From Terrilactibacillus sp. S3-3 (GTDB taxonomy: Bacteria; Bacillota; Bacilli; Bacillales; Sporolactobacillaceae): 64,000 bases of DNA. Positions 31,232 through 41,704 of the stretch are shown one piece after another (position 1 is the first letter of the stretch; each line of letters begins with the position of its first letter). The notes below the pieces were generated by a model that saw nothing but the letters and a program-made list of their open reading frames with translations, searched no databases and was not told where the DNA came from. Location of the stretch: contig CP129291.1 in the NCBI GenBank assembly GCA_030437565.1, positions 3,410,001 to 3,474,000 on the forward strand, written 5' to 3'. The position numbers and the translations under genes were made by a program.

Positions 31232-31902
31232 TTATTTTTTAGCAGGTTCAATGCCCCCATATAGAGGACGCTGATTTTTACTTTTCGCCCAGGCCCGATC
31301 GCCATATGAATAGTGCCACCATTCTGTTGGGTTAGGGGCAAATCCCGCTGCCTCCATTATTTTTTTAAGAAAACGGCGGTTATTTCGCGCTTTCTGATCA
31401 GTTGGCGACAGATTTTCTTGACCTTCAAAGTAGTGCAAATGCGCTCTTTCTGTAAAATCATCAAAACCCGTGCCCATCTCATCTCAAGCCAGCCGCGGGG
31501 CCGGCAATCGTCAAATCGATCGCCCCGCCGGTATAATGCGGCGCCGGTTTGTCACGATCTTTGGATGGATAGGCTACAAAACGCTTAATTTCCTGTTTTA
31601 TTTTTTCTTCAGAATAGCCATCGGCGCGGAACTTTTCGATGGTCGTTTCATAGATGAAACGCTGCGTTTCATAAGATCGCCAGCCGTCGATCAAAACGAG
31701 CATTAAACCCGTTGGCAGCCGTTCCGCGATGTCAGTAATCCGCTCAGCAACAGTCTGTCTGAGGAACAACTCCGGAGACGTTCCCGGCATTTTGTTAAGA
31801 AAATAGCAGGGATAAATGGTTATTTTTTGTGAAACGCCGTTCATCGACACAAGCGGCTCGCGCGCTGCTTGAGGAAAACCTGCGTCTCACATTCACTTTC
31901 AT
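31232..31902 (-). CDS. VanX/DdpX-type D-alanyl-D-alanine dipeptidase, frameshifted
   Basis: Frames 31479-31850 and 31232-31477, with a further segment up to 31902, rebuild about 220 residues. Peptidase M15D motifs are VLIDGWRSYETQ, the zinc site PHYTGGAIDLTI (matching SxHxxGxAxD), and EWWHYSYGDRAWA, which carries the catalytic glutamate and a zinc histidine. It hydrolyses D-Ala-D-Ala. The N-terminus is uncertain: EPLVSMNGV is clear, but upstream frames change at least twice, and the ATG at 31902 lacks a good ribosome binding site. It is last in line after the peptide transporter and the C39-like gene, recalling the ddpX-ddpABCDF arrangement. Confidence 0.85.
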
Positions 31903-31976
31903 TTGAAGACAATTCTGTCACCCCGATGTGTCTTTTTTGAATCACTTTAACAAACCTAAAATCATTTTATCTTTTA

Positions 31977-32600
31977 TCAAAACGTCTGATCAGAATGCCT
32001 GCCTCGCTGAGCATAAAAGCGTGCAAAAGTCCTGCAGTCTAAATGGACATTCTCCTGGTTTTCCTGCGTATTACCCGACGGATTATGAAAAATCAGTTCC
32101 TGATTCCGTTCATCTTTGCCGAACACATACACTATGCCCCCCCCCCCCTTGCTTTGGCGGCGGCACTTCCGGTGTCCTAATACTAGGATGAACGGAAAAA
32201 AATATACAGTTCCTTGCTCAAGTTCTTTGTATACGTCTTCGATCGGCGTATATTCTTTAACCTCGGCATCCAGTCCAAACTTATCCGAAATGAAGGATAC
32301 AAAGGGGCGATAAAACAGCCCTTTGATAGCGCCATCCTCTTGAACAGTGTAGCCGCCGTATTCCCGGCACTCATCTTCATCAATTCAATCGTTGGCATCA
32401 CCTTTTTCCGCCAATGCGCGAGCAGCATTTTGAGACAGGCCATCCCGCAGATATGGAAACTCCATTTGGCATATTCCTCACGATCGATTGCACCCGACAA
32501 AGTGCCATAAGGGATCCTCTGCAGGGCTTAATTTCCCGGATAAAAAATCGGCTACCAGCCAGCGGGATTCCCATTGCGAAAAATAAGGGACTTTATCCAT
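31977..32600 (-). CDS. C39-like cysteine peptidase family protein, frameshifted
   Basis: Starts MDKVPYFSQWESRWLVADFL at 32600 behind GAAGGAG. After breaks near 32490 and 32340 it continues WSFHICGMACLKMLLAHW, with the candidate nucleophile cysteine. Through a G10 run near 32150 it reaches KGGGHSVYVFGKDE with the candidate histidine and then FHNPSG. This cysteine...GGH...N order is that of Peptidase_C39_2-type proteins. About 205 residues with no signal peptide seen. It lies beside a D-Ala-D-Ala dipeptidase and a peptide transporter, so a role in cell-wall peptide recycling is plausible but unproven. Confidence 0.65.
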
Positions 32601-32641
32601 ATTTCTCCTTCTTTCAAAAGAACTCAGATAAGGTGAAGCTT

Positions 32642-32771
32642 CAATCAGTGGGGTTTTCTTCCATCCCCTACTGATTGTTAGTTGAACCAATCGGGCTTTT
32701 ACGGGCAGTTGTCTCCCGCCGATGCTTCTTCGAATTCATTGAAGCCCCGAGGTGGGAGTCTTACTGCCCGT
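32642..32771. other. Two strong consecutive hairpins, possible IS200/IS605-type end or non-coding RNA
   Basis: Hairpin 1 pairs CAATCAGTGGGG (32642-32653) with CCCCTACTGATTG (32665-32677). Hairpin 2 pairs ACGGGCAGT (32701-32709) with ACTGCCCGT (32763-32771) and contains an inner CTCCCGCC/GGTGGGAG stem. The gap 32601-32987 has no gene. From memory the arrangement resembles structured ends next to TnpB-type elements in Bacillaceae, but no transposase is present here. Confidence 0.45.
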
Positions 32772-32987
32772 TAATGCGGGATAAAATATTCACGATGTGA
32801 TCTTTATCTAACCCTACTAGATTTTAATTGAAATGTTAAGGCGATAGATGCCGAAAAACTTTAGTAAATGCAGGCATAGCCATGATCTGTTTTCTCCTCT
32901 GTTTTAAATGCCGGGGCATGTTTGCATTCATCTTTTCGATATGGACATCTTCCAAAGAAGACACAGGCCCCTTCCCCCACAGACGTT

Positions 32988-33797
32988 TCAGATGGCGCAA
33001 AAGTTTATTGGCTTCTCTTCTTTTTCATGATGCACACTGGGCAAAGACGAGAGTAAAAGTGTTGTATATGGATGTCTTGGATGTTTGAACACTTGTTCCG
33101 CTGCACCCATTTCAACGATCTTTCCCTTGTACATGACGGCGATGCGATCACACATGTACCTTATAACAGACATATTGTGGGAAATGAACAAATAAGTCAG
33201 CTGCCTTTCTGCTTTAAGTTCTCTTAGCAGATTTAGCACCTGTGCCTGAACGGATACATCCAATGCGGACGTCGGCTCATCAAAAACAATAAATGACGGA
33301 TCTGTGATCAAGGCCCGGGCAATCGCAATTCTTTGTCTTTGCCCGCCGCTGAATTCATGTGGATAACGTTCAAGTTGTTCTTCTTTTAATCCGACTCTCC
33401 GAATTAACTCTATGAGCTGTTTTTCATTGCCTTTTTCCTTTCTTTGTTTTGCATCTAGAGCGCGAAGAGGTTCGAGAATGATGGATTTGACTTTCATTCT
33501 GGGATCAAGAGACGATTGCGGATCCTGAAAGACCGTCTGAATCTCACCCGGACGCGGTCTTTTAAATTTATTTTTATCCCATAACGGTTTTCCTAGATAA
33601 CTGACGCTCCCTCGCGTTGGCGCTTCTAAACCAATAAGCATTTTGCCTAATGTACTTTTTCCCGATCCCGACTCACCGACTAGACCCAGAACTTCGCCTC
33701 GGTGAATCTGCAATGTCGCACCATTGACGGCGTGCATGGTCTGCTTACCTGTACTGTAAATTTTATCAACATCCTGCAGCTGCACCAATACGTTCAC
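32988..33797 (-). CDS. Peptide ABC transporter ATP-binding protein (OppF/DppF type)
   Basis: Intact frame of about 269 residues from a GTG start at 33797 with a GGGAGGG site. Walker A GESGSGKST, Q-loop VFQDPQSSLDPRM, signature FSGGQRQRIAIARAL, Walker B FIVFDEPTSALDV and the H-loop FISHNMSV are present. The GTGA start overlaps the stop of the preceding OppD-type gene, indicating translational coupling. It powers import of peptides together with the permease pair. The C-terminus is slightly short of the usual length but ends in the HPYTTLLLSSLP region normal for the family. Confidence 0.92.
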   Translation of the reverse strand: MNVLVQLQDVDKIYSTGKQTMHAVNGATLQIHRGEVLGLVGESGSGKSTLGKMLIGLEAPTRGSVSYLGKPLWDKNKFKRPRPGEIQTVFQDPQSSLDPRMKVKSIILEPLRALDAKQRKEKGNEKQLIELIRRVGLKEEQLERYPHEFSGGQRQRIAIARALITDPSFIVFDEPTSALDVSVQAQVLNLLRELKAERQLTYLFISHNMSVIRYMCDRIAVMYKGKIVEMGAAEQVFKHPRHPYTTLLLSSLPSVHHEKEEKPINFCAI

Positions 33798-34757
33798 TGA
33801 TGTTCCCTCCCTAACCAACACGACACAAAGTGATCATTTTCAACAACTTCGAAAGAAGGGGAACGCAATTGGCAAACGGACATTTGCCGATCACAGCGTG
33901 GAGCAAAACAACACCCTTTTGGGCGTTGGCGTAAATCAGGAACCTCTCCCGGTATGGCATCCAAAGGTTCATCCGGAGCCTTTAAATCAGGCAAGGCATT
34001 CAATAAAGCGCGTGTATATGGATGCTGAGGACGTTGAAGGACATCCTTGGTTTTTCCCGATTCGATAATCTCGCCGGCGTACATAACAAGAGTCGAATCG
34101 CAGAGCTGAGAAACCACGCCTAAATCATGTGTTATCAAAACGACAGATACACCCTTTTTCTGGTTCAATTCCTTAATAAGCCGCAATATTTCATATTGAA
34201 TCGTGACATCCAGCGCCGTCGTCGGCTCATCGGCAAGCAGCAATTCAGGAGGGCCGGCCATCGCCAATGCAATCACAACGCGCTGCCTCATCCCTCCGCT
34301 CAGTTCAAACGGATATTTTTCGGCCACTAGTTTCGGGTCGTGAATATGGACATCCTCCAAAGCTTGAATCGCCATTTGATACGCCGCTCTTTTACTTAAG
34401 CCTCGGTGCCTTTTAATGACTTCCGCTAACTGTTTGCCGATCTTCATTGTCGGATGAAGCGCCGTCATCGGTTCCTGAAAAACCATCCCTATTTTTTTAC
34501 CTCTTAAGGCCTGTTTCTCTTTGTTACTCAGAGTAAGCAGATTTTTTCCTAAATAAGTTATGGAGCCGCTGGTAACGGATGCATTTTTTTTCGAGCAAGC
34601 CTAAGATCGACAGTGCGGTCACCGATTTGCCTGAACCGGATTCGCCGACAATACCAACAATTTCCCCCCGGTTAACTGTAAAGCTCACTTTTTTCAGTGC
34701 CTGGAGGTTTCCTCTCAATCCGCTGAACTCTACAGATAAATCTTTCACTTCCAGCAT
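33794..34757 (-). CDS. Peptide ABC transporter ATP-binding protein (OppD/DppD type), one frameshift
   Basis: About 320 residues over frames 34524-34757 and 33794-34486. Walker A GESGSGKSVTALS, then after the break near 34580 VFQEPMTALHPTM, LSGGMRQRVVIALAM, LLADEPTTALDV, and the oligopeptide-specific C-terminal CCFAPRCDRQMSVC cluster that can bind iron-sulfur in this family. It starts at ATG 34757 after AAGGGGG and sits 14 bp past the preceding permease gene. Confidence 0.9.
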
Positions 34758-34770
34758 GATGAAGCCCCCT

Positions 34771-35647
34771 TTACCGATTGGATTTCGGATCTAATATGTC
34801 TCTGACTCCATCACCAATTAAATTCAGAGCCCCGGAAGCCAAAAACAGAAATAATCCGGGAAAAACTGGATACCACCAGTAATCAAGCAAGTATTTCCAT
34901 CCGACACTTATCATCGCTCCCCATTCAGGAGTTGGCGGCTGGGCACCCAGACCCAAAAAGCCTAATGTGGCAATCATCAAAATAGCACTTCCAACATCAA
35001 GCGTCGCTTGGATAATGAGCGGAGACACTGAATTGGGAATGATATGGCGCAAAATAATCGGCCAGGAGCCTATGCCAAAAGTGATCGATGATTTTACAAA
35101 CAAACTTTCCCCCGTAGAACAAGAGCTTCGCCCCGAGCCAAGCGAACATATATGGGAATTTCAACAATAACCAAGGCGAGCATGGCGTTTTGCAGACTCG
35201 GGCCAAGCGCCGCGGTTAATGCCATGGCTAAAATCAATGTTGGAAAAGCAAGCATCATGTCCATTATCCGCATGATAATTTGATCAATGATGCCGCCATA
35301 ATAACCGGAAACCGCTCCAATCATCATTCCAATCAAACCGGATACAGCAATAACAGAAATCCCCACACCCAGCGACAACCTCGCGCCATATAAAATTCTT
35401 GTCAATATATCGCGTCCGACTTCATCTGTCCCAAACCAATGTTTTAGAGAAGGCGGCTGGAATTTTTCCATGATGCTGATTTTCGTTGGATCATACGGAG
35501 GAGGAGGGGGGCAATAATAGCCGCAACAACAATCAATATTAAGATTATGCCCCCTGCCAGTGTCATGCGGCTTTTTCCCAGCTTATACCCCCACGCCGCA
35601 CGCCTTCTAACCCTGTTTGTCTGGTTTGTTATAGTTTGTAATTCCAA
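34771..35647 (-). CDS. Peptide ABC transporter permease (OppC/DppC type), two frameshifts
   Basis: Three frames rebuild about 292 residues. An N-terminal hydrophobic helix (LAGGIILILIVVAAII) is followed by HWFGTDEVGRDILTRILYGARLSL, a mark of DppC-type subunits. The core TM domain and the EAA-type loop near EALVLRGKESLFV follow, then ATLGFLGLGAQPPTPEWG at the C-terminus. The start is probably the TTG at 35647 after GGGGGAGGAGC. It forms the membrane channel with the OppB-type subunit. Confidence 0.88.
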
Positions 35648-35662
35648 AGCTCCTCCCCCTTT

Positions 35663-36673
35663 TTATCTTTCTCTCATTTGCGGGTTTAATAGATAGTAGG
35701 CCAAATCAACAATAAGGTTGATGAATACATAGCCAACCGAGATGATAAGTGTAAACCCCATAATTGCCGGAAAATCAAGATAAGCGATAGAATCAACCAC
35801 ATATTTTCCCATGCCCGGCCAGTCAAAAACTGTTTCTGTGACCACCGCACCACCGAGCAGAGAGCCGAACGAGGTTCCGATAACTGTGATTGTCGGAATC
35901 AGCGCGTTGCGCAAAGCGTAGCGGACCAGCAAAAAATAGCCGTGGATGCCGTTGGCAACCGCCGTTCGTATATAGTCCTTGCTAAGTACCTCAGCATGCT
36001 GGCCCTGATCTGTCTCGTCACAATCGCCAGTTGGGCATATGATAAGACAAGCGCCGGCAGCAAAAGATGGTGAATGCTGCTCTTTAGCGCAATCACATCC
36101 CCGCTAAGCAAACTGTCTAAAATGTAAAAGCCCGTAATATGCGTTGGGGCGTGTACGCCCGTATCTATCCGTCCTCCGGAAGGGAGCCAGTTCAAGTAAC
36201 CATAGAAAACAAGGATGACCAGCAATCCGCTGAAAAAAACCGGGATGGACACACCGCTGATGGAAAAAAGGCGGCTCGCGTGGTCCCAAAAACTGTCCTT
36301 TTTAACCGCCGCCAAAATGCCTAGAGGAACACCGATAATAATAGCAAAGGCAAAAGCGACAATGATCAATTCCAATGTGGCCGGAAAATAATTCTCTAAA
36401 TCTGATAAAACGGGATTTTGTGTTCGAATCGATGTCCCGAAATTGCCTGCCGGCAAATCTTTAATATAATCGACATATTGTGCCCAAATAGGCTGATCCA
36501 TCCAGGCCTAATTGATGGCGTATCCTAGCCACTGCGGCACTGCTTGCATGCTGGCCGGCCATCATGCCGGCCGGATCGCCGGGAATCACATGCGACAATA
36601 AAAACGTAATCAGCGTGACTCCAAACACCACAAATATAAGAAATGCTAAACGATGAAGGACCATTTTCAGCAT
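35663..36673 (-). CDS. Peptide ABC transporter permease (OppB/DppB type), two frameshifts
   Basis: About 335 residues over three frames. It opens with a single helix (FLIFVVFGVTLITFLLSHVIPGDPA) and a short periplasmic segment with IWAQYVDYIKDLPAGNFGTS. It continues through PATLELIIVAFAFAI, GVSIPVFFSGLLVI and WLPSGGR, and finishes LLGGAVVTETVFDWPGMGKY plus a last helix. Breaks lie near 36490 and 35920. Preferred start ATG 36673 after AAGGTG. It is the second gene of the transporter operon, right after the binding protein. Confidence 0.88.
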
Positions 36674-36697
36674 AGCTTTCACCTTCGCCTTTTCGGC

Positions 36698-38272
36698 TAT
36701 TTTGACATACCGGCCAGATTATACATGCCTTGAAGCATAGGATTAAAAGTAAAGCCCTTGACCTCCTTGCTCATTGGCAGTACAAAATCTTTTTGGTAAA
36801 GCAGAATATACGGGGCATCCTGAATCACTTTTTTTTTGTGCATCATTATACAATTTAAGGCGTTGCGACTGATTGTTTGTCGTGGCAGCTTGTCTCAGAA
36901 GGCTGTCAACCTTTGGATTTTTATAGAAGGCCCGGTTGCCGGCTAAGCCAAAATTTTTCGAGTCATACCAGTAATTCATAAAAGCAAACGGATCCGCAAA
37001 ATCGGGCTCCATACGCCGAGAGCCAAATCAAAATCACCCTTGTCCATCATGTCTCTGGACGTGGCATAAGCCACTTTATTCAGGGAAACTTTTACCCCTT
37101 TTTTTTTTCAAGTCAGCTTGAATGGCCAAAGCTTCCGTCGGCCACCAAGTGTTATTATCCGAATATAACAGCTTCAATTGCAGATTTTTTATTCCCGCCT
37201 GTTTCAACACTGCTTTTGCATGGCCGACATTATAATCGTATTCTTTGCTGTTTGAATTGTAGCCCCATAACCCTTTGGGAATCGGTCCGCGCAGCCGCGT
37301 CGCATACCCTTGTTGTACAGCATCGATCAAGGAACGATAATCAATTGCTTCATTCAAAGCCTGTCTAACCTTGACATTTTTTAAAGCAGGGTTGCCCTTG
37401 CCGGAATTGATATAAACGTAATCAACCAACAGACTCGGTTTTTGCAGTAACGATACATTCTTCATCGTTTTGACATCTTTTAACTGCTCATTAGGAATAT
37501 TTTCAGCAATGTCAATTTCTCCTTTTTGCAGTTGAAGCTTTTGTGCCGACGAATCATTGACAACCTTAAAAGTGACTGTTTTTAGTGACGGCTTTTCGGA
37601 CGATTCCTTATTCAATCCAAGCCGCAAATATTGTCCCTTTTTCCAGGCGGTCAATTGGTAAGCCCCGCTCCCCATTGTATGTGTTGCTAAATAGCCTTGC
37701 CCCAGGTCGCCATTTTTCTCCTTTTTGGCAACTTTCGGATTCACAATACCCCCATAGTTGGCGGCTAATGTTGATAAAAACGGCGGAAAGCTTTCCTTTA
37801 AAGTAAAGATAACTTTACCCTGTCCCTCCGTTTTTATATTGGAAATCATTCCATAAACGGCGGAAGGCCCCTTTGCGACTTTCAACAAGCGATCAAAACT
37901 GTATTTTACTGCACCGGCATCCACCATCGTCCCATCGGCAAACTTATGATCTGTTTTCAAAAGAAATGTCCATGTTTTCCCATCCTTGCTGACGGACCAG
38001 CTTTCGCTAATCCCGGCTTTACTTTTGTACTTGCTCCATTAAATTCGACCAATCTTTCGTAAGCAGGGTAACTAATTTTCCATGATGAATTGTCCATGGA
38101 CACTGCCGGATCCAATGTTCCCGGATCGTCAGCAATGGCAATAGTCAACGTACTTTTTCCAGCAGATACATCATTTTTCTCCGAAGGCGCATTGGAATTT
38201 TTTGCACAAGCTGATAACAACGTTGCAAAAAAAAACTAATACTAACACTACTAAAATGGATTTTTGTCTCAT
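36698..38272 (-). CDS. Peptide-binding lipoprotein of ABC transporter (SBP family 5), several frameshifts
   Basis: About 520 residues after correction. ATG 38272 (GGGGGG site) starts a signal peptide with lipobox LLSAC, seen after fixing an indel near 38220. The body has DPGTLDPAVSMDNSSW, LKTDHKFADGTMVDAGAVKYS, the family-wide GSGAYQLTAWKKGQYL region, VRQALNEAIDYRSLI and EPDFADPFAFMNYWY, and ends NLAGMSK with a stop at 36698. It captures peptides outside the membrane for the permease. It is the first gene of the operon; the VanX-type enzyme downstream hints at a D-Ala-D-Ala or muropeptide ligand. Confidence 0.88.
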
Positions 38273-38694
38273 TTCTAGCCCCCCTGGTTTTCTATTTATG
38301 TACAATCTAAAAAAACTTAGTAAAAAGCAAATAAACAAATGACCTTCATTCATTAAACACCCTAAAATATTACCACCATTTTTTTTTTATAATTGGTTTC
38401 CTAATTAAAATATTACAAATTATCTGATGTTATTTCATCTTACATTATGTCTATGATTTATCTCTATTATCTTGACAGTTCATACGTATGTCAAATAATA
38501 TGACATATCAAAAACCATTTAACTGGAACGGACATCATGCAAAATAGAGCCTCCATCAGCAAGTGGTTAGACTGTTAAACACTTAACCATTAAGGGCTCT
38601 TCGCATTTATTTATTAAAATTTATAGATCTGCCTGGTACAGGTTTTTTCCCTTTTATCAATCCATTACACATTCAAACTTTAAATTATTTTCCC
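38273..38694. other. Intergenic region with large hairpin 38546-38600
   Basis: No gene is seen. AGAGCC (38546) pairs with GGCTCT (38595) around an inner AGTGGTTA/TTAACCATT stem. On the minus strand TATTTTGC follows, so it may terminate the DUF4176 gene's transcript. The rest is AT-rich and should contain the promoter of the binding-protein gene. Confidence 0.45.
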
Positions 38695-39061
38695 GCTTCG
38701 GTTTGCTGGCGATCAATTTTGAAATGTGGATAAGAAGTTTTCTCCATTTTCTCGCGATATCGTTCCTGAAAAAGCTCCTCTTCTTCATCGCGGTAGCCTT
38801 CAAGTAAATCTCCGCTATATTTTCATGGTTAAAAAAGTAAACTTGTTCTTCCACTTTACCAATCGGATAGATGCAGGCGGAATAGTCGAAATAGCCAATG
38901 ACACCATTTTTATTGTACAAAGGCGCCCGGTTTAAGATCATCAGTTTAACGTCGCCATCCTCTAAACGAACCACCCGATTGGCAAGAGCTTCATAGCCTG
39001 CTTTCCCCTTTTCAAAAATTTTTGAACTCCCACATTTAGTGAGGCCTGAAGCAGAAGTCAT
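38695..39061 (-). CDS. DUF4176 family protein, type VII secretion locus-associated, one frameshift
   Basis: About 121 residues. The middle part VVRLEDGDVKLMILNRAPLY..GVIGYFDYSACIYPIGKV..YFFNHENIAEIYL is the DUF4176 signature (strand, conserved YDYSACxYPxG, FNxExI). An indel near 38800 restores a tail YRDEEEELFQERYREKMEKT with a stop at 38695. DUF4176 genes are commonly found beside LXG toxins in Firmicutes type VII loci. Molecular function unknown. It follows the membrane protein gene closely. Confidence 0.8.
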
Positions 39062-39088
39062 AAGTCATAATGCTGTCCAAAAATTTTT

Positions 39089-39623
39089 TTAATTCTGTTT
39101 GTATAATTTGTACCTTTCTCTTGTAAAACCGCATAGCATATGAAAAATGAGTACGAGCAGAACAAAAGACAACAGGTACCAAATCAGCCAGAAGGTCCCT
39201 AAAAAAATAATAAAATCGAAAGAATAAAGAAAAAGGAATAAAACGGTGACTACAATAACGTCCGTTTTGAACATACGTTTTCCCCGAGTGATATAGTCAT
39301 GCAGCATCCCTTTTGTGATGAAAATCTCTTTCAAGTCGTTCAAAAAATAGCTTTTATATATCCAATAGCCAATCAAAAGACTTGCCAAGACTTCAAAAAC
39401 AAATAATAAGATTATAAATACTGGGTTTTTGAGAATATGTACATTTAGTGTGATCCTCATTAATCCTAACACTAGTGCAAATAAGATCCAGTACAGCCAT
39501 TGATTCACTTTTTTTTTTATGGTTCGTTTTATAGACCTTCCCGGATTTTTCGTCTAAAAAAAGGGTATAGCCCGGATCTTCTTTGCTATATTTTCTATAA
39601 AATGGAGTGTAACGATGAAACAT
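39089..39623 (-). CDS. Uncharacterised four-to-five-helix membrane protein, one frameshift
   Basis: Frames 39393-39623 and 39089-39508 join across an A9 run near 39515 into about 177 residues. A charged N-terminus (YRKYSKEDPGYTLFLDEKSG) precedes hydrophobic segments WILFALVLGLMRITLNVH, VFIILLFVFEVLASLLIGYW, VIVVTVLFLFLYSFDFIIF and FWLIWYLLSFVLLVLIF. I do not recognise the family. Its place beside DUF4176 and an immunity-gene relic in a type VII toxin locus suggests membrane-level immunity or an accessory role (inference). Confidence 0.55.
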
Positions 39624-40120
39624 CTTTTCACATCCAATGTTATTGATACAAAATTAATTCATTTTGTATACAAACATGATCAAACTTTCATGAATTTAAG
39701 GACTGCCGATCCCGGTACCTAGCCAAAAGCCGAACCTAAATTCCAAAGAACCCGGCCCACCGACTATTTAATACCCGTCCCATACAAATGTTAGATTTGT
39801 CAAAAGTATGCATAAAGTTATCTAATGTTATTTTTTTATCTGCTATTCCCCAATCTAATTTCTTCAAACCACTCCATAGCAACATCATCAGCAGTCTTGA
39901 CCGGGTTATCGGAATAGATTAAACCATATTTATATTCCGCTTTTAAACTATTCTTTGATACATCATATACTAATTTTATTTCTGTAGGCATTTCTCTTTG
40001 AAATTTTTTGCATATAAAGACATCATTTTTTCAATATCTTCTACTAAAATATCCAATACAGCTTCTTGTCGGTCAAGTCTTTTTTTTATGTGTAAATTCA
40101 CCTTAGCTAAGATAGAGTGA

Positions 40121-41357
40121 TTATCCTGGATAAAGAGTTGTTACGTTACTCGAACGATCAGGTGATTTTGGCTGTTTGGCCCTCCATTCAAAATAGTCTT
40201 CCATTTTCAGATAGTGGCGTCCTTCTATCCATTTTTCGTCCTTCTCCATGAGAACAGAGCCCATCAGACGAATCACAGATTGGCGGTTAGGGAAAATACG
40301 GATAACCCGTTCCCGACGGCGAAATTCCTCATTGAGCCGTTCCATCCCGTTAGTTGTCCGGAGGCGACGTCGATAGGGTTCTGGTAGAGGAAGCACCGCC
40401 GTCACGTCATCAAAGGCATCCTCCACAAGCTCCGTCACTTTTGGTGCTTTGTCCTGATAATCCTTTAGAAAAGCATTAAGCAAGGTTCGAGCGACTTCCA
40501 GATTCGGCGCATAGAGAATCGCCTTCACTTGTTCGGTTCCTTCGCTTTTGAGAGCTTTTGGCAACCGATCATGGACATTGCGCAGGAAGTGAGCCTGACA
40601 CCGCTGCCAAGTAGCCCCTTGAAACGCTTTTTGAACCGCACTCACGAGACCGCCGTGGTCATCGCTGATCACCATGTCAACGCCTTTTAGACCGCGTGAT
40701 TTCAGCCAGTCAAAATAATTTTTCCAGGCGTCGGTGCTTTCGCTGTCATCGATTTTCAGACCTAGAATCGTTCGGTATCCTTTGTCGTTGATACCGTAGC
40801 TGATCAGCACGCCACAGGAGCGGACACGCCCGTTTTCTCGTACCTTCGTATAAACCGCATCAACGAATAGGAACGGATAGTTGCCCCTCAAAGGACGGTT
40901 ATTCCAGCCTTTAACCACTGGATCCAGCTGCCCGCAAAGATCCGATACAGTCGTTTTCGAAAAGTCTGTGCCACAAAGCTCTTCAGTAATTTGACTTACG
41001 CGACGTGTGGAGACCGTTAATAATAACCATCTCCATTAGGGATAGAACCAGCGCCTGCTCACTGCGCTGGTAACGCTTAAAGAGATCAGTAGAAAAATGG
41101 CCATTACGCAGGCGGGGAACATTGAGTGAAAGAGTACCCACGCGCGTCTTGAGTTGACGGGGATACGAGCCGTTACGGTAGTCCGTCCGTGCCTCACTGC
41201 GTTCGTACTTTTCGGCGCTCACCTGCTCGCCGGCCTGTGCTTTTAAAACTTGATTTAAAATCGTCTCCAAAAGGATATTCATGCCCGATTCTTTAGAATT
41301 ACCAAGAAATAATTGATGCAAAAGTTGCTCATCTAGAGTAATCTGTAATTGAGTCAT
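40121..41357 (-). CDS. IS256-family (Mutator-type) transposase, copy 1, frameshifted
   Basis: Frames 40983-41357 and 40121-40918 rebuild a ~410-residue DDE transposase. It starts MTQLQITLDEQLLHQLFL, has YRNGSYPRQLKTRVG, the first catalytic Asp in LFVDAVYTKVREN, the second in MVISDDHGGLVSAVQ, WQRCQAHFLRNVHD, and the catalytic Glu in NGMERLNEEFRRRERVIRIFPN. The break near 41025 (TTATTATTAA versus TTATTAACGGC in copy 2) disrupts the frame. Breaks in copy 2 are elsewhere, so a consensus of both gives an intact enzyme. Confidence 0.9.
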
Positions 41358-41473
41358 CCCGAAATCTCTCCTTTAGAATTGGTTTGGTTAACTCTATTCT
41401 AACTAAGATGACGGGCTCTGGCTCATTTTCTATGAAAAAAATGAAAGAGACGAGTAAATAAAATCCTGCTGTT

Positions 41474-41511
41474 TTTCTGGAGGGGGCTGGCCAGCCCCCT
41501 CCAGAAAAAAA
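41474..41511. terminator. Perfect palindrome/terminator inside IS256 copy 1
   Basis: GGAGGGGGCTGGCCAGCCCC.. is a 24-bp perfect palindrome flanked by T5 and A8 runs, between the IS end and the transposase gene. The identical palindrome occurs in copy 2 (54800-54838). It probably blocks read-through transcription from neighbouring genes into the transposase. Confidence 0.8.
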
Positions 41512-41704
41512 ACAGAAACCCGGTCTAACATTTTCTCATATTCAGATAACCCTTTTTACACAATTATACTGGCTCAACTCAATTTTTCCCAATCAACTGG
41601 TATTAGTTCATCTAATTGACTTGCTATTTCACTATAATATTTAGTCAACATGCTCACCGACCCGTTAAAAAAAATAAGAAAGTGAAATTTTATGAATAAT
41701 TCGG

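Larger units (their letters stand above)
40071..41579 (-). mobile_element. IS256-family insertion sequence, copy 1
   Basis: About 1509 bp bounded by imperfect ~25-bp inverted repeats (outer ends GGTCAAGTC at 40071 and GGCTCAACT ending 41579; shared inner TGTGTAAA). It carries a Mutator/IS256-type transposase gene and a perfect GC-rich palindrome near its left end. The flanking octamers (TTCTTGTC before, CAATTTTT after) do not match, so no target duplication remains. It is in inverted orientation to copy 2 at 54734-56238. Confidence 0.9.
39836..41651 (-). pseudogene. YezG-like immunity gene split and partly deleted by IS256 copy 1
   Basis: The 5' part (ATG 41651) reads MLTKYYSEIASQLDELIPVD and runs into the IS at 41579. 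Past the other IS end the frame resumes with DRQEAVLDILVEDIEKMM and, after an indel near 40010, EIKLVYDVSKNSLKAEYKYG..MEWFEEIRLG ending at 39836. Both ends resemble YezG/DUF600-type immunity proteins of LXG toxins. The piece between is missing and there is no matching 8-bp duplication at the IS ends, so material was probably deleted. The gene would have protected against an LXG toxin. Confidence 0.65.
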
